A stretch of DNA of 44,936 nt from Actinobacteria bacterium Ga0077541 (GTDB taxonomy: Bacteria; Actinomycetota; Thermoleophilia; Miltoncostaeales; Miltoncostaeaceae), in contig LNEQ01000236.1 in NCBI GenBank assembly GCA_001464995.1, positions 1-44,936 on the forward strand, given 5' to 3'. This document shows positions 1-7,163 of the stretch, in pieces (the stretch's first letter is position 1; each line of letters opens with the position of its first letter). Below the pieces are notes generated by a model. That model did not search any database and was not told the DNA's origin. It saw nothing but the letters and a program-made list of their open reading frames with translations. Both the position numbers and the translations under genes were made by a program.

Positions 1-612
1 CACGCCGTCACGATCGACCGCACGCGGCCGCGGGTCGCCATCCGGTGGTCGCTCTCCGGCACGAAGGCGACGTTCCGCGCGTCGGTGGGCGACGCCCTCA
101 GCGGGCCGCGGAAGGACTCGATCCGCTGGAGCTTCGGGGAGGGCCAGACGGCCCGCGGCGCGCGCGTCGTGCGCCGCTTCGCCGAGTCGCGCCGTCGCTG
201 GGTGGTGCTGAGCGCCCGCGACGCCGCCGGCAACGAGGCCTTCGCGGTCCGCGCACTGCGCCCGCGCGCCGCCAGCGCCGTGCGGGGCCTGAGCGTCCCG
301 GCGGTCGCCTCGCGCGCCGGCGGGCCGCTGCGCATCGCGGGGCGGCTGGTGCGCCCGGCGCGACTGCACGCCACCCTGCGGCCGGTGCGCACGACGGCCC
401 AGACCGCAGGCGCCGGCCTGGCCGCGTCGTTCATCGCCGAGAAGGTCGGCGCCCCCGTGGCGCGCGCGGGCGCCACGACGCGCGGTCCGGCGGCCTTCCG
501 CCTGCGCGTGCGGCTGCGCGGCCTGGCGCCGGGCGTCTACCGCCTCGAGCTCCGCGCCGCCGAGTCGGCGGCCAGCCCCCCGGTCATCACCCGCCGGGTC
601 CGCATCCGGTAG
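1..612 (+). CDS. C-terminus of a secreted Ig/PKD-like repeat protein (5' truncated)
   Basis: The frame is open from the first base of the window and ends at TAG 610-612, so only the last 203 residues are visible and the start lies upstream. The visible part holds beta-rich stretches typical of extracellular Ig-like modules: a WSFGEG segment, then a VVLSARDAAGNEAF strand pair of the PKD/Ig type, and a second module ending in GLAPGVYRLELRAAE. It carries many Arg and Ala residues and no catalytic motif that I recognise. The likely role is a cell-surface or secreted structural or binding domain, but no partner or ligand can be named. A hairpin follows the stop. Confidence is high that it is coding and low for function. 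Confidence 0.7.
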   Translation, partial: HAVTIDRTRPRVAIRWSLSGTKATFRASVGDALSGPRKDSIRWSFGEGQTARGARVVRRFAESRRRWVVLSARDAAGNEAFAVRALRPRAASAVRGLSVPAVASRAGGPLRIAGRLVRPARLHATLRPVRTTAQTAGAGLAASFIAEKVGAPVARAGATTRGPAAFRLRVRLRGLAPGVYRLELRAAESAASPPVITRRVRIR

Positions 613-620
613 AGGTGACG

Positions 621-661
621 GGGACCCCCCGACCGGTCAGGTACGACACCCGGTCGGTCCC
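621..661 (+). terminator. Hairpin between the exoprotein gene and uppP
   Basis: CCGACCG (629-635) pairs perfectly with CGGTCGG (651-657), and GGGAC (621-625) can extend the stem with GTCCC (657-661) around a bulge. It lies 8 bases after the stop at 612. No long U tract follows, as is common for actinobacterial terminators. It probably separates the two transcription units. Confidence 0.4.
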
Positions 662-677
662 CTAGTCTTCGCGCTTC

Positions 678-1496
678 GTGTCCTGGTTCGAGGCCATCAT
701 CCTTGGGATCGCCCAGGGGCTCACCGAGTTCCTGCCGGTCTCGAGCACGGGCCACCTGCGGATCGTCCCGGCCTTCCTCGGGTGGGAGGATCCGGGTGCG
801 TACTTCACCGCCGTGATCCAGCTCGGGACGATGCTGGCGGTGGTCATCTACTTCTGGCGCGATCTGGTGCGGATCACCGGAACCTGGCTCGCCAGCCTGC
901 GGCGCCCGGAGCTGCGCGGCGAGCTCGACGCCCGCATGGGCTGGTACGTGATCATCGCGACCATCCCGATCGGCGTCGCCGGGCTCGCGTTCCGCGACCA
1001 GATCGAGACCGGCGCGCGCAACCTCTACCTGATCGGCGCCACGCTGATCGTGCTCGGGCTGATCCTCCTCGCGGCCGAGAAGGTGGGCACGCGCACCCGG
1101 CCGCTCACCGACGTCGGGCGCCGGGACGCGATCTGGGTCGGCATCGCCCAGGCCCTCGCGCTGGTGCCCGGCACATCGCGCTCGGGCGCGACGATCACGG
1201 CCGGCCTCTTCCTCGGCATGGAGCGGGCGGCCGCGGCGCGGTTCTCGTTCCTGCTGTCGATCCCCGCGGTGGTGCTGAGCGGCCTCTTCGGGCTGACCGA
1301 ACTGGTCAACAGCGACGACGACGTGAGCTTCGTCGCGCTGAGCATCTCGACGGCCGCCGCGTTCGTCGTCGGCTACGCCTCGATCGCGTTCCTGCTGCGG
1401 TACCTCGTGTCGCACTCGACCATGATCTTCGTGGTCTACCGGGTCGCGCTCGGCGCCCTGGTGCTCGCCCTGACGGCGAGCGGCACGATCAGCTGA
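678..1496 (+). CDS. uppP: Undecaprenyl-diphosphatase UppP/BacA
   Basis: Integral membrane phosphatase that converts undecaprenyl diphosphate to the monophosphate, recycling the lipid carrier for peptidoglycan and surface polymers; gain of dosage gives bacitracin resistance. The 272-residue length is normal for the family. The N-terminus carries the hallmark QGLTEFLPVSSTGH with the catalytic Glu, and the second conserved block PGTSRSGATITAGLFLGM lies near residues 165-182. About eight hydrophobic segments are visible. The GTG start at 678 opens directly into the conserved MSWFEAIILGIAQG. The last 8 bases overlap the end of the convergent STAS gene. It fits with the glycan genes elsewhere in the window but is not co-transcribed with them. 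Confidence 0.95.
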   Translation: MSWFEAIILGIAQGLTEFLPVSSTGHLRIVPAFLGWEDPGAYFTAVIQLGTMLAVVIYFWRDLVRITGTWLASLRRPELRGELDARMGWYVIIATIPIGVAGLAFRDQIETGARNLYLIGATLIVLGLILLAAEKVGTRTRPLTDVGRRDAIWVGIAQALALVPGTSRSGATITAGLFLGMERAAAARFSFLLSIPAVVLSGLFGLTELVNSDDDVSFVALSISTAAAFVVGYASIAFLLRYLVSHSTMIFVVYRVALGALVLALTASGTIS

Positions 1497-1824
1497 GGGC
1501 CGGCACCTCGACCACCTCGAACTCGCGGGTGAGATCCACGAGCTCGAGGACGCGCTGGACGGCGTCGGAGGGCCGGGCGATCGCGAAGGTGCGCCCGGCG
1601 TCCAGGCAGGCCTGACGGGCCTCGAGCAGCGAGCGTAGGCCCGAGGAGTCCATGAACCCGACGGCGTCGAGGTCGAGGATCACCGGGCTCGTGCCGGCGG
1701 GCGGCAGCGCGTCGATCAGGCGCGGGGCGCCGACCAGGTCGAGCTCGCCCTCGGCGACGATCAGCACGGCGCCCGGGCGGTCCTCGGCGCGCACGCGGAA
1801 GGTGGTGGCGTTCTCGTTGCTCAT
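1489..1824 (-). CDS. STAS-domain anti-sigma factor antagonist (RsbV/SpoIIAA-like)
   Basis: A 111-residue single STAS domain. In this family the unphosphorylated protein binds an RsbW/SpoIIAB-type kinase and frees its sigma factor; the kinase inactivates it by phosphorylating a conserved serine. The motif DLDAVGFMDSSGLRSLL at about residues 71-87 contains that serine, and the N-terminal GELDLVGAPRL strand is typical. The gene lies divergently, about 110 bp from the sigma-factor gene at 1932 and the RsbW-like gene at 2698, so a complete partner-switching set is present. Its 3' end overlaps uppP by 8 bp. Which kinase it pairs with is inferred from proximity. Confidence 0.85.
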   Translation of the reverse strand: MSNENATTFRVRAEDRPGAVLIVAEGELDLVGAPRLIDALPPAGTSPVILDLDAVGFMDSSGLRSLLEARQACLDAGRTFAIARPSDAVQRVLELVDLTREFEVVEVPALS

Positions 1825-1858
1825 CTGGGCGAGGGTAGCAGGGCGCGCTCCGGGTCCG

Positions 1859-1884
1859 GTTTACTCGCTACGGGCATCGGGCAG
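1859..1884 (+). promoter_or_regulatory. Candidate SigB/SigF-type promoter upstream of the sigma-factor gene
   Basis: GTTT at 1859-1862, 16 bases, then GGGCAG at 1879-1884. This resembles the GTTT-N15-17-GGGTA promoter class read by SigB/SigF sigma factors and would allow autoregulation of the gene starting at 1932. The match at the -10 element is imperfect. A second site of identical spacing sits before the RsbW-like gene. Confidence 0.35.
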
Positions 1885-1931
1885 GATGCTCTGCGGCGCG
1901 GGTGGAGCGCCGCCACAGACAAGGTCCGTCG

Positions 1932-2654
1932 ATGCCCGCTGGCAGAACAATCGACGCCGCCGAGCGCGAGCGTCTCATCATGCAGCACCTGCCGCTGGTC
2001 CGCGGCCTCGCACGGCGCTACGCCGATCGCGGCGAGCCGCTCGACGACCTGGTGCAGGTGGGGACGATCGGGCTGATCAAGGCCATCGACCGCTTCGAGC
2101 CCGAGCGAGGGTTCAAGCTCGCGAGCTTCGCCACGCCGACGATCCTCGGTGAGATCCGCCGTCACTTCCGCGACCGCTCGTGGACGATCCGGGTGCCCCG
2201 GGGCATGCAGGAGGCGCGGGCGCAGATCTCGCACGCGGTGACCGTGCTGTCGGCCGAGAACGGCCGCAGCCCCACGATCCGCGAGATCTCCGAGTCGACC
2301 GGGCTCTCCATGGACGACGTCCTCGACGCCCTCGCCGCGGGAAGCGCCCAGCGCCCGGGGCCGCTGGCCGCCCCCGGATCCGAGGGCGAGGAGGACGCCG
2401 GCGCGGTCGTCGGAGTCGATGAGCGCGGGTACGAGCAGGCCGAGGCGCGCGCGACGCTCGACGCGGGGCTCTCCGCCCTGCCGGCGCGCGAGCGCGTCAT
2501 CCTGCACCTGCGCTTCGAGGAGGGCCTCACGCAATCGCAGATCGCTGAACGCGTCGGCGTCTCGCAGATGCACGTCTCGCGCCTCATCCGGCGCGCCCTG
2601 GACGCCCTGCGCGAGAGCGCGGGCAGTCTCGAACCCGAGGACGGTTCCCTGTGA
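1932..2654 (+). CDS. SigB/SigF/SigG-family RNA polymerase sigma factor
   Basis: A sigma-70 family alternative sigma factor for stress or general response genes, 240 residues from this start. Region 2 is clear (LVQVGTIGLIKAIDRFEPERG then FKLASFATPTILGEIRRHFRD), region 3 follows (RVPRGMQEAR), and region 4 ends in GLTQSQIAERVGVSQMHVSR, the -35 binding helix-turn-helix typical of the SigB/F/G group. I chose ATG 1932, which has AAGG about 7 bases upstream; a GTG at 1902 would add ten residues with no homology signal. It is followed by its presumed anti-sigma factor at 2698 and faces the STAS antagonist, and it may transcribe itself from the GTTT/GGG site at 1859. Confidence 0.9.
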   Translation: MPAGRTIDAAERERLIMQHLPLVRGLARRYADRGEPLDDLVQVGTIGLIKAIDRFEPERGFKLASFATPTILGEIRRHFRDRSWTIRVPRGMQEARAQISHAVTVLSAENGRSPTIREISESTGLSMDDVLDALAAGSAQRPGPLAAPGSEGEEDAGAVVGVDERGYEQAEARATLDAGLSALPARERVILHLRFEEGLTQSQIAERVGVSQMHVSRLIRRALDALRESAGSLEPEDGSL

Positions 2655-2662
2655 ACGGAAGG

Positions 2663-2688
2663 GTTTGCTGCCGCCGGGCCGCGGGAAC
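2663..2688 (+). promoter_or_regulatory. Candidate SigB/SigF-type promoter before the RsbW-like gene
   Basis: GTTT at 2663-2666, a 16-base spacer, then GGGAAC at 2683-2688. Spacing is identical to the site at 1859. A transcript from here would begin within a few bases of ATG 2698, so translation would be leaderless or use ATG 2713 or GTG 2725 instead. Confidence 0.35.
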
Positions 2689-2697
2689 CGCCGGAAC

Positions 2698-3141
2698 ATG
2701 CCCGGATCCGCCATGCTGCACCCCGTGACCACCGCGCGTCCCGACGTGGAGCTGATCCTCCCGGCCGAGCCGGAGAGCGTCGCCCTCGCGCGTCAGATGG
2801 TGCGCGGCATCGTCGACGCCCTCGGATGGGGCGAGGAGAGCCGCACCGACATCTCGATCGCCGTCACCGAGGCCTGCACCAACGCGGTGCTGCACGCGTA
2901 TCCCGCTGACGCCGACGGTGAGTACGAGGTGTTCGCCTGGGCCGAGCCGGAGACGCTGGTGGTGGCCGTCCGCGACCGCGGCCGGGGGATCGTGCCGACG
3001 GTCACCTCGCCGGCCGCCGGGCTCGGGCTCGGTCTGCCGCTGATGCTGGCCATCGGCGACGAGGTCAACTTCTCCCACGAGCACGGCGTGACGGAGGTCC
3101 GCATGACGTTCTCGCCCGGTTCCCGGCAGGCGGACACGTGA
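2698..3141 (+). CDS. Anti-sigma factor serine-protein kinase (RsbW/SpoIIAB-like)
   Basis: GHKL-type ATPase that binds and silences a sigma factor and phosphorylates a STAS antagonist. All nucleotide-binding boxes are present in order: N box DISIAVTEACTNAVLHAY, G1 VRDRGRGI, and G2 GLGLGLPLMLAI. From ATG 2698 the protein has 147 residues, normal for the family; ATG 2713 and GTG 2725 are in-frame alternatives nearer the first conserved strand. It sits 43 bases after the sigma-factor stop and overlaps the next gene by 4 bases (GTGA at 3138), so the three genes probably form one operon. The target is presumably the upstream sigma factor. Confidence 0.85.
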   Translation: MPGSAMLHPVTTARPDVELILPAEPESVALARQMVRGIVDALGWGEESRTDISIAVTEACTNAVLHAYPADADGEYEVFAWAEPETLVVAVRDRGRGIVPTVTSPAAGLGLGLPLMLAIGDEVNFSHEHGVTEVRMTFSPGSRQADT

Positions 3142-3542
3142 GCGGCCGGCCGGCCGGACGGCTGCGCCTGCGCCGGGACGACCTCGGGGAGCCCGTGCTC
3201 GAGCGGGTCGTCGGTGCGATGGCCGCGCGCGTCGACCTGCCGGTCGACCGGCTCGCCGACGCCCAGATCGTGGGCGCGGCCCTCGTCTCCGCCGCGTTCC
3301 GCCTCAGCCCCGACGGCGTGTTGTGCGTGGAGTTCGGGTCGGGGCCCGAGGGCCTCGGCCTCGGCGTGGGACCGCTCCCCGCCGGCGCGGCCGCGCAGGT
3401 GATCGCCGAGACGACGCTTCCCGGCATCGGCTCGGTGCTGGAGCGGCTGGTCGACGCCTGGAGCATCGACACCCTCGACTCCGGCGAGGAGATGCTGCGG
3501 CTCAGGATCGGAGCGGGTGCGCCGGCTGCGGGCTCAGCCTGA
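3138..3542 (+). CDS. Unknown protein, probably a degenerate RsbW-like ATPase fold
   Basis: 134 residues, translationally coupled to the RsbW-like gene by the GTGA overlap. The segment VDRLADAQIVGAALVSAAF resembles the helix that carries the N box in GHKL anti-sigma factors, but the Glu and Asn are gone; LDSGEEMLRLRIGAG could be the last strand. Neither a G1 nor a G2 box can be found, so ATP binding is unlikely. By position it may be a structural partner or decoy in the partner-switching module, for example binding the sigma factor or the kinase. This fold assignment is inference from weak pattern similarity and context; the coding status is well supported by codon bias and coupling. Confidence 0.6.
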   Translation: MSGRPAGRLRLRRDDLGEPVLERVVGAMAARVDLPVDRLADAQIVGAALVSAAFRLSPDGVLCVEFGSGPEGLGLGVGPLPAGAAAQVIAETTLPGIGSVLERLVDAWSIDTLDSGEEMLRLRIGAGAPAAGSA

Positions 3543-3587
3543 ATCGGTCGTAGATCGCGGATGCGGATGACGGATCCAGGCTGAGCC

Positions 3588-4607
3588 GTGCGTCGCCGCA
3601 GCCGCCTCCTGCTCGCCCTCGGGGCGGCCGCACTGCTTCTGCGGGGTGAGCGCCGCTCCGCCCCGCCGCCGCGCCCCGGCGCGGCCGGGCCGCTCCCGCC
3701 CGGTCCGGCCCCGGCCCCTCCGACACCGCCCACAGAGCCCGCGCGGGCCCCGGCCCCGCGCGGATGGCGCGGGGTGGTGGACGTGCTGCGTGCCTCCGTG
3801 CGCGCGGCGCTCGCGGGCAACCTGACCGACGTCGCGGCCTCGCTCGCCTACTACGCCTTCCTGGCGATACCGGCGGCCCTGCTCGTCGCGGTGGGCGTGT
3901 TCGGCGTGGCCGCAGGTCCCGGGACGGTCGAGGACCTCCTCCGGCGCCTCGACGGCGTGGTGCCCGACGACGCCCTCTCGCTGATCGACGACTCGCTGAC
4001 GCGCGTCACCGAGAGCTCGGGCAGCGGCGCCGGGCTGGCGGTGGTCGGCCTGGTGCTGGCGCTGTGGACCGCGAGCGGCGCCATGTCGGCCCTGATGCGC
4101 GGGCTCAACCGCGTGCACGGGTGCGAGGAGACCCGGTCGTTCGCGCGCCAGCGCCTGACCGCGCTCGCCCTCCTCGCCTGGTCGCTGCTGGCGGTCGTGG
4201 TCTCCTTCACGCTCCTCGTGCTCGGGGCGCCGTTGTCGCGGGCGCTCGGCGACGCGCTGGAGGCACCGACGCTCGTCGGTTGGCTCTGGTGGGGGGCCCA
4301 GTGGCCGATCCTGGGCGGCGCCCTCCTGGTGGCGGTGATCGGCATCCTCCGGGCCGGGCCCGCCGGCCCCCGGCGCGATGGGCGCGCCGAGCTGGCCGGC
4401 GCGGCGGTGGCCGTCGTCATCTGGGTCGTGGCCTCGGCGGGGTTCGGCTTCTACGTCTCGCGGCTCGGCGACTACGGGGCGGCGTGGGGCTCTCTGTCGG
4501 CGGTGATCGTGATGCTGACGTGGCTCTGGCTCACCGCCACCGCACTGCTCCTCGGCGCTCAGGTGGCGACCGAGGTGGAGCGGCGGCGGCTAGGGTCCGC
4601 ATCGTGA
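3588..4607 (+). CDS. YihY/BrkB-family inner-membrane protein
   Basis: Polytopic membrane protein of 339 residues in the YihY (formerly 'ribonuclease BN'/BrkB) family, whose biochemical role is not settled. Family features are the N-terminal DVAASLAYYAFLAIPAALL (around residues 81-99), LWTASGAMSALMRGLNRVHG, and a final membrane block ending YGAAWGSLSAVIVMLTWLWLTA. About six membrane segments can be counted. The first 60 residues are Pro/Arg/Ala-rich and probably cytoplasmic and disordered. The GTG start at 3588 is used because no better start lies before the conserved core other than inside that low-complexity region. nhaA follows after 7 bases, suggesting co-transcription. Confidence 0.88.
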   Translation: MRRRSRLLLALGAAALLLRGERRSAPPPRPGAAGPLPPGPAPAPPTPPTEPARAPAPRGWRGVVDVLRASVRAALAGNLTDVAASLAYYAFLAIPAALLVAVGVFGVAAGPGTVEDLLRRLDGVVPDDALSLIDDSLTRVTESSGSGAGLAVVGLVLALWTASGAMSALMRGLNRVHGCEETRSFARQRLTALALLAWSLLAVVVSFTLLVLGAPLSRALGDALEAPTLVGWLWWGAQWPILGGALLVAVIGILRAGPAGPRRDGRAELAGAAVAVVIWVVASAGFGFYVSRLGDYGAAWGSLSAVIVMLTWLWLTATALLLGAQVATEVERRRLGSAS

Positions 4608-4614
4608 TCGACCG

Positions 4615-6000
4615 GTGACAACGCCTCCGGGCGACCGTCCGACTCCGCGCCCGCCCTGGTCGCGGACCCAGCGACCCGTGCCCCGGCGCGTGCTGCGCCC
4701 TCTCCAGGAGTTCCTCCACCTCGAGGCGTCCGGCGGCCTGGTACTGCTGCTGGCGACCGCCCTGGCCCTCGTCTGGGCGAACGTCGCGGGCGCGTCGTAT
4801 CTGGACTTCTGGAGCACCGAGCTGACCGTCCAGCTCGGCGACTTCGTCGTGGTCGAGGATCTCCAGCACGTCGTCAACGACGGCCTGATGGCGATCTTCT
4901 TCCTGGTGGTCGGCCTCGAGGTCAAGCGCGAGCTCACCGTGGGCGAGCTGTCGACGCGCCAGGCGGCGCTGCTGCCGTTGTTCGCGGCGGTCGGCGGGAT
5001 GCTGCTGCCGGTGCTGATCTTCCTCCTGGTGATGGGCGGCGGCGACGGATCCCACGGATGGGGCATCCCGATGGCCACCGACGTCGCCTTCGCTCTCGGC
5101 GCGCTGGCCGCGGTCGGGTCGCGCGCGCCCGCCTCGCTGGTCGCGTTCCTCCTGGGCGTCGCCGTGATCGACGACATCGGCGCCATCCTGGTCGTGGCGG
5201 TCTACTACACCGACACGATCGCCCTGGCGTGGCTCGCCACCGCCCTGATCGGGCTGATCGCGATCGTCGCGCTGCAGAAGATCCAGGTGCGCTACATCGG
5301 GGTCTACGTCGTCCTCGGGCTCGTGGTCTGGTTCGCCACCTTCGAGTCGGGGGTCCACGCCACGATCGCGGGGGTGGCCCTGGGCCTCCTCACCCCGGTC
5401 CGGCCCTTCCAGGATCCGGCCACGGTCAGCGCCGAGGCGATCCGGATCGCCGAGGCCACCGACGACGAGCCCGACTCACCCGACGCCGACGCGGGCCACT
5501 GGCGGCGGCTGGCGTGGCTCTCGCGCGAGGCGGTCTCGCCGCTCGAGCGCGTCCAGCACAGCCTGCACCAGTGGTCGAGCTTCGTGGTGCTGCCGATCTT
5601 CGCCCTGGCCAACGCCGGCATCGCCCTCGACCGGGCCTCGTTCGAGGCGGCGGCCGACACCCCGGTCGCCCTGGCCGTCGCGCTCGGCCTGCTGATCGGC
5701 AAGACCGTCGGGCTCACGCTCGGCGCGGCGCTGGCGGTGGGGCTCGGGCTCAGCGTGCTGCCGGCGGGGGTGAGGTGGGCTCACGTGGTGGGCGTCGGCG
5801 CGCTCGCCGGCATCGGGTTCACGGTCTCGCTGTTCATCACCGGGCTCGCCTACGACGACCCCGACGTGGTCGCGGCGTCGAAGATCGGCGTCCTGGGAGG
5901 CTCGACGCTGGCCGCGATCCTCGGCATCGCCCTGCTGGTGATGATCGGCCGCCGCTCCGGACCCGCCGCTACTCCAGACGAGCTCCCTCCTGGTCCCTGA
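4615..6000 (+). CDS. nhaA: Na+/H+ antiporter NhaA
   Basis: Secondary antiporter that exports Na+ in exchange for protons, supporting pH and sodium homeostasis. At 461 residues it is slightly longer than the E. coli protein because of N- and C-terminal extensions. Family hallmarks are FLHLEASGGLVLL near the start, the ligand segment MATDVAFALGAL, and VIDDIGAILVVAVYYT with the paired aspartates of the ion site; the C-terminal half repeats the fold (VVLPIFALANAGI, GIGFTVSLFITGLAY). The start is GTG 4615, 7 bases after the YihY gene. The final 32 bases overlap the convergent glycoside hydrolase gene. Residues around 277-305 form an acidic cytoplasmic loop. Confidence 0.95.
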   Translation: MTTPPGDRPTPRPPWSRTQRPVPRRVLRPLQEFLHLEASGGLVLLLATALALVWANVAGASYLDFWSTELTVQLGDFVVVEDLQHVVNDGLMAIFFLVVGLEVKRELTVGELSTRQAALLPLFAAVGGMLLPVLIFLLVMGGGDGSHGWGIPMATDVAFALGALAAVGSRAPASLVAFLLGVAVIDDIGAILVVAVYYTDTIALAWLATALIGLIAIVALQKIQVRYIGVYVVLGLVVWFATFESGVHATIAGVALGLLTPVRPFQDPATVSAEAIRIAEATDDEPDSPDADAGHWRRLAWLSREAVSPLERVQHSLHQWSSFVVLPIFALANAGIALDRASFEAAADTPVALAVALGLLIGKTVGLTLGAALAVGLGLSVLPAGVRWAHVVGVGALAGIGFTVSLFITGLAYDDPDVVAASKIGVLGGSTLAAILGIALLVMIGRRSGPAATPDELPPGP

Positions 6001-7135
6001 CCACCTGGAGGAAGCGCTCGTAGCTCGGCTTGGGCTCGAGCGTGATGTCGCGCAGCAGGCCGGCGGGCCAGTCGGCGTTGTCCTGGAGGTTGAACCACAC
6101 CACCGTCCGGATGCGGTCGGTGCGCAGCTGGGGCAGTGAGAAGATCTGGGTCAGGTACTCGGCCTGCTGGGCCTCGGTGACCTTCGTGTCGCGGAACCGC
6201 GTCGCCGCGGTCGTGTACCCGGCCTCGGTGATGTAGAGCGGGATCGCCGGCTCGGCGCGCCAGGCATCGAGCTCGTCGAGGACGCGCCCGATGCTGCTCC
6301 ACGACGGGACGACCTCGGTCTGGACGGTCGGGGCCGCGGCCGGGTAGACGTGCTGGGAGTAGGCGTCGAGCGGTATGTCGCGCTCACGCAGGCCCCGCAG
6401 CCACTCGATGGCACCGACGCCGGTCGGCGTGGTGCTGCTGCGCGGACCGCCGACGCCCACGATCACCTGCGCCTGCGCGTTGGCCCCCTTGATGGCCGGG
6501 TGGGCGGCGCGCACCAGGTCGGCGTAGACGTCGAGCCGTGCCTCGGCGCCCTCCTCGGCCGGCTGCAGGAAGCCCGACAGGTTCGGCTCGTTCCAGATCT
6601 CGTAGTGCCGGATCTCCGGCAGGGTGTCCCCTCCGGGGCTCACGAACGACCCGTTGTAGCGGGTGGCGACCGCGGCCATGAAGCGGCCGTAGTCGGCCGG
6701 CTCGGGGGCGAGGCGGTTGATCGGGCCCCCGATCGCGTCGACCGCCCCGCCGGACGACCACGGCGGGGTGCTGTACACGGAGAGGATCGGCGTGATGCCC
6801 CGGTCGGCCAGGCCGCGCATGATGGTGTCGGCGCGCGAGAAGTCGTAGGCCGGGTCGGCGGGGTCCTCCGGCGACTGCGGCGGCACGGGCCCCGGGGCCA
6901 CCGAGTTCCAGAACAGGTCGACGCGCGTGGTGGTGACGCCGGTCGCCTCGATCAGGTCGAGCCGGGCCGGGATCGTCTCGATCGCTTCGGTGGAGAGGTG
7001 GTCGTCCTGCACCGCTGCGACGGCACCGATCGGCGCGGTCGCGTCGCTGCCCGAGAGCATCACCGCGCCGACGACGGCCGCGACCACCGCCGCCACGGCC
7101 ACCAGACCGGCCACCACACGTCCTGTCGACCTCAC
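5969..7135 (-). CDS. Secreted or membrane-anchored clan-A glycoside hydrolase (cellulase-like)
   Basis: 388 residues with an N-terminal hydrophobic segment (about residues 7-27) that serves as signal peptide or anchor. The rest reads as a TIM barrel of glycoside hydrolase clan A, near families 5/39: RVDLFWNSVAP, then HYEIWNEPNLSGFL with the acid/base Glu in WNEP, LDAYSQHVYP, and LYITEAGYTT with the nucleophile Glu on the late strand, followed by VVWFNLQDN. The substrate cannot be told. GTG 7135 is preceded by GAGGAG on the minus strand. It lies 28 bases downstream of the second hydrolase gene and is probably co-transcribed with it. Its 3' end overlaps nhaA by 32 bp. Confidence 0.82.
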   Translation of the reverse strand: MRSTGRVVAGLVAVAAVVAAVVGAVMLSGSDATAPIGAVAAVQDDHLSTEAIETIPARLDLIEATGVTTTRVDLFWNSVAPGPVPPQSPEDPADPAYDFSRADTIMRGLADRGITPILSVYSTPPWSSGGAVDAIGGPINRLAPEPADYGRFMAAVATRYNGSFVSPGGDTLPEIRHYEIWNEPNLSGFLQPAEEGAEARLDVYADLVRAAHPAIKGANAQAQVIVGVGGPRSSTTPTGVGAIEWLRGLRERDIPLDAYSQHVYPAAAPTVQTEVVPSWSSIGRVLDELDAWRAEPAIPLYITEAGYTTAATRFRDTKVTEAQQAEYLTQIFSLPQLRTDRIRTVVWFNLQDNADWPAGLLRDITLEPKPSYERFLQVVRDQEGARLE

Positions 7136-7163
7136 CGCTGCTCCACTCCTCGGTTACGTGACA

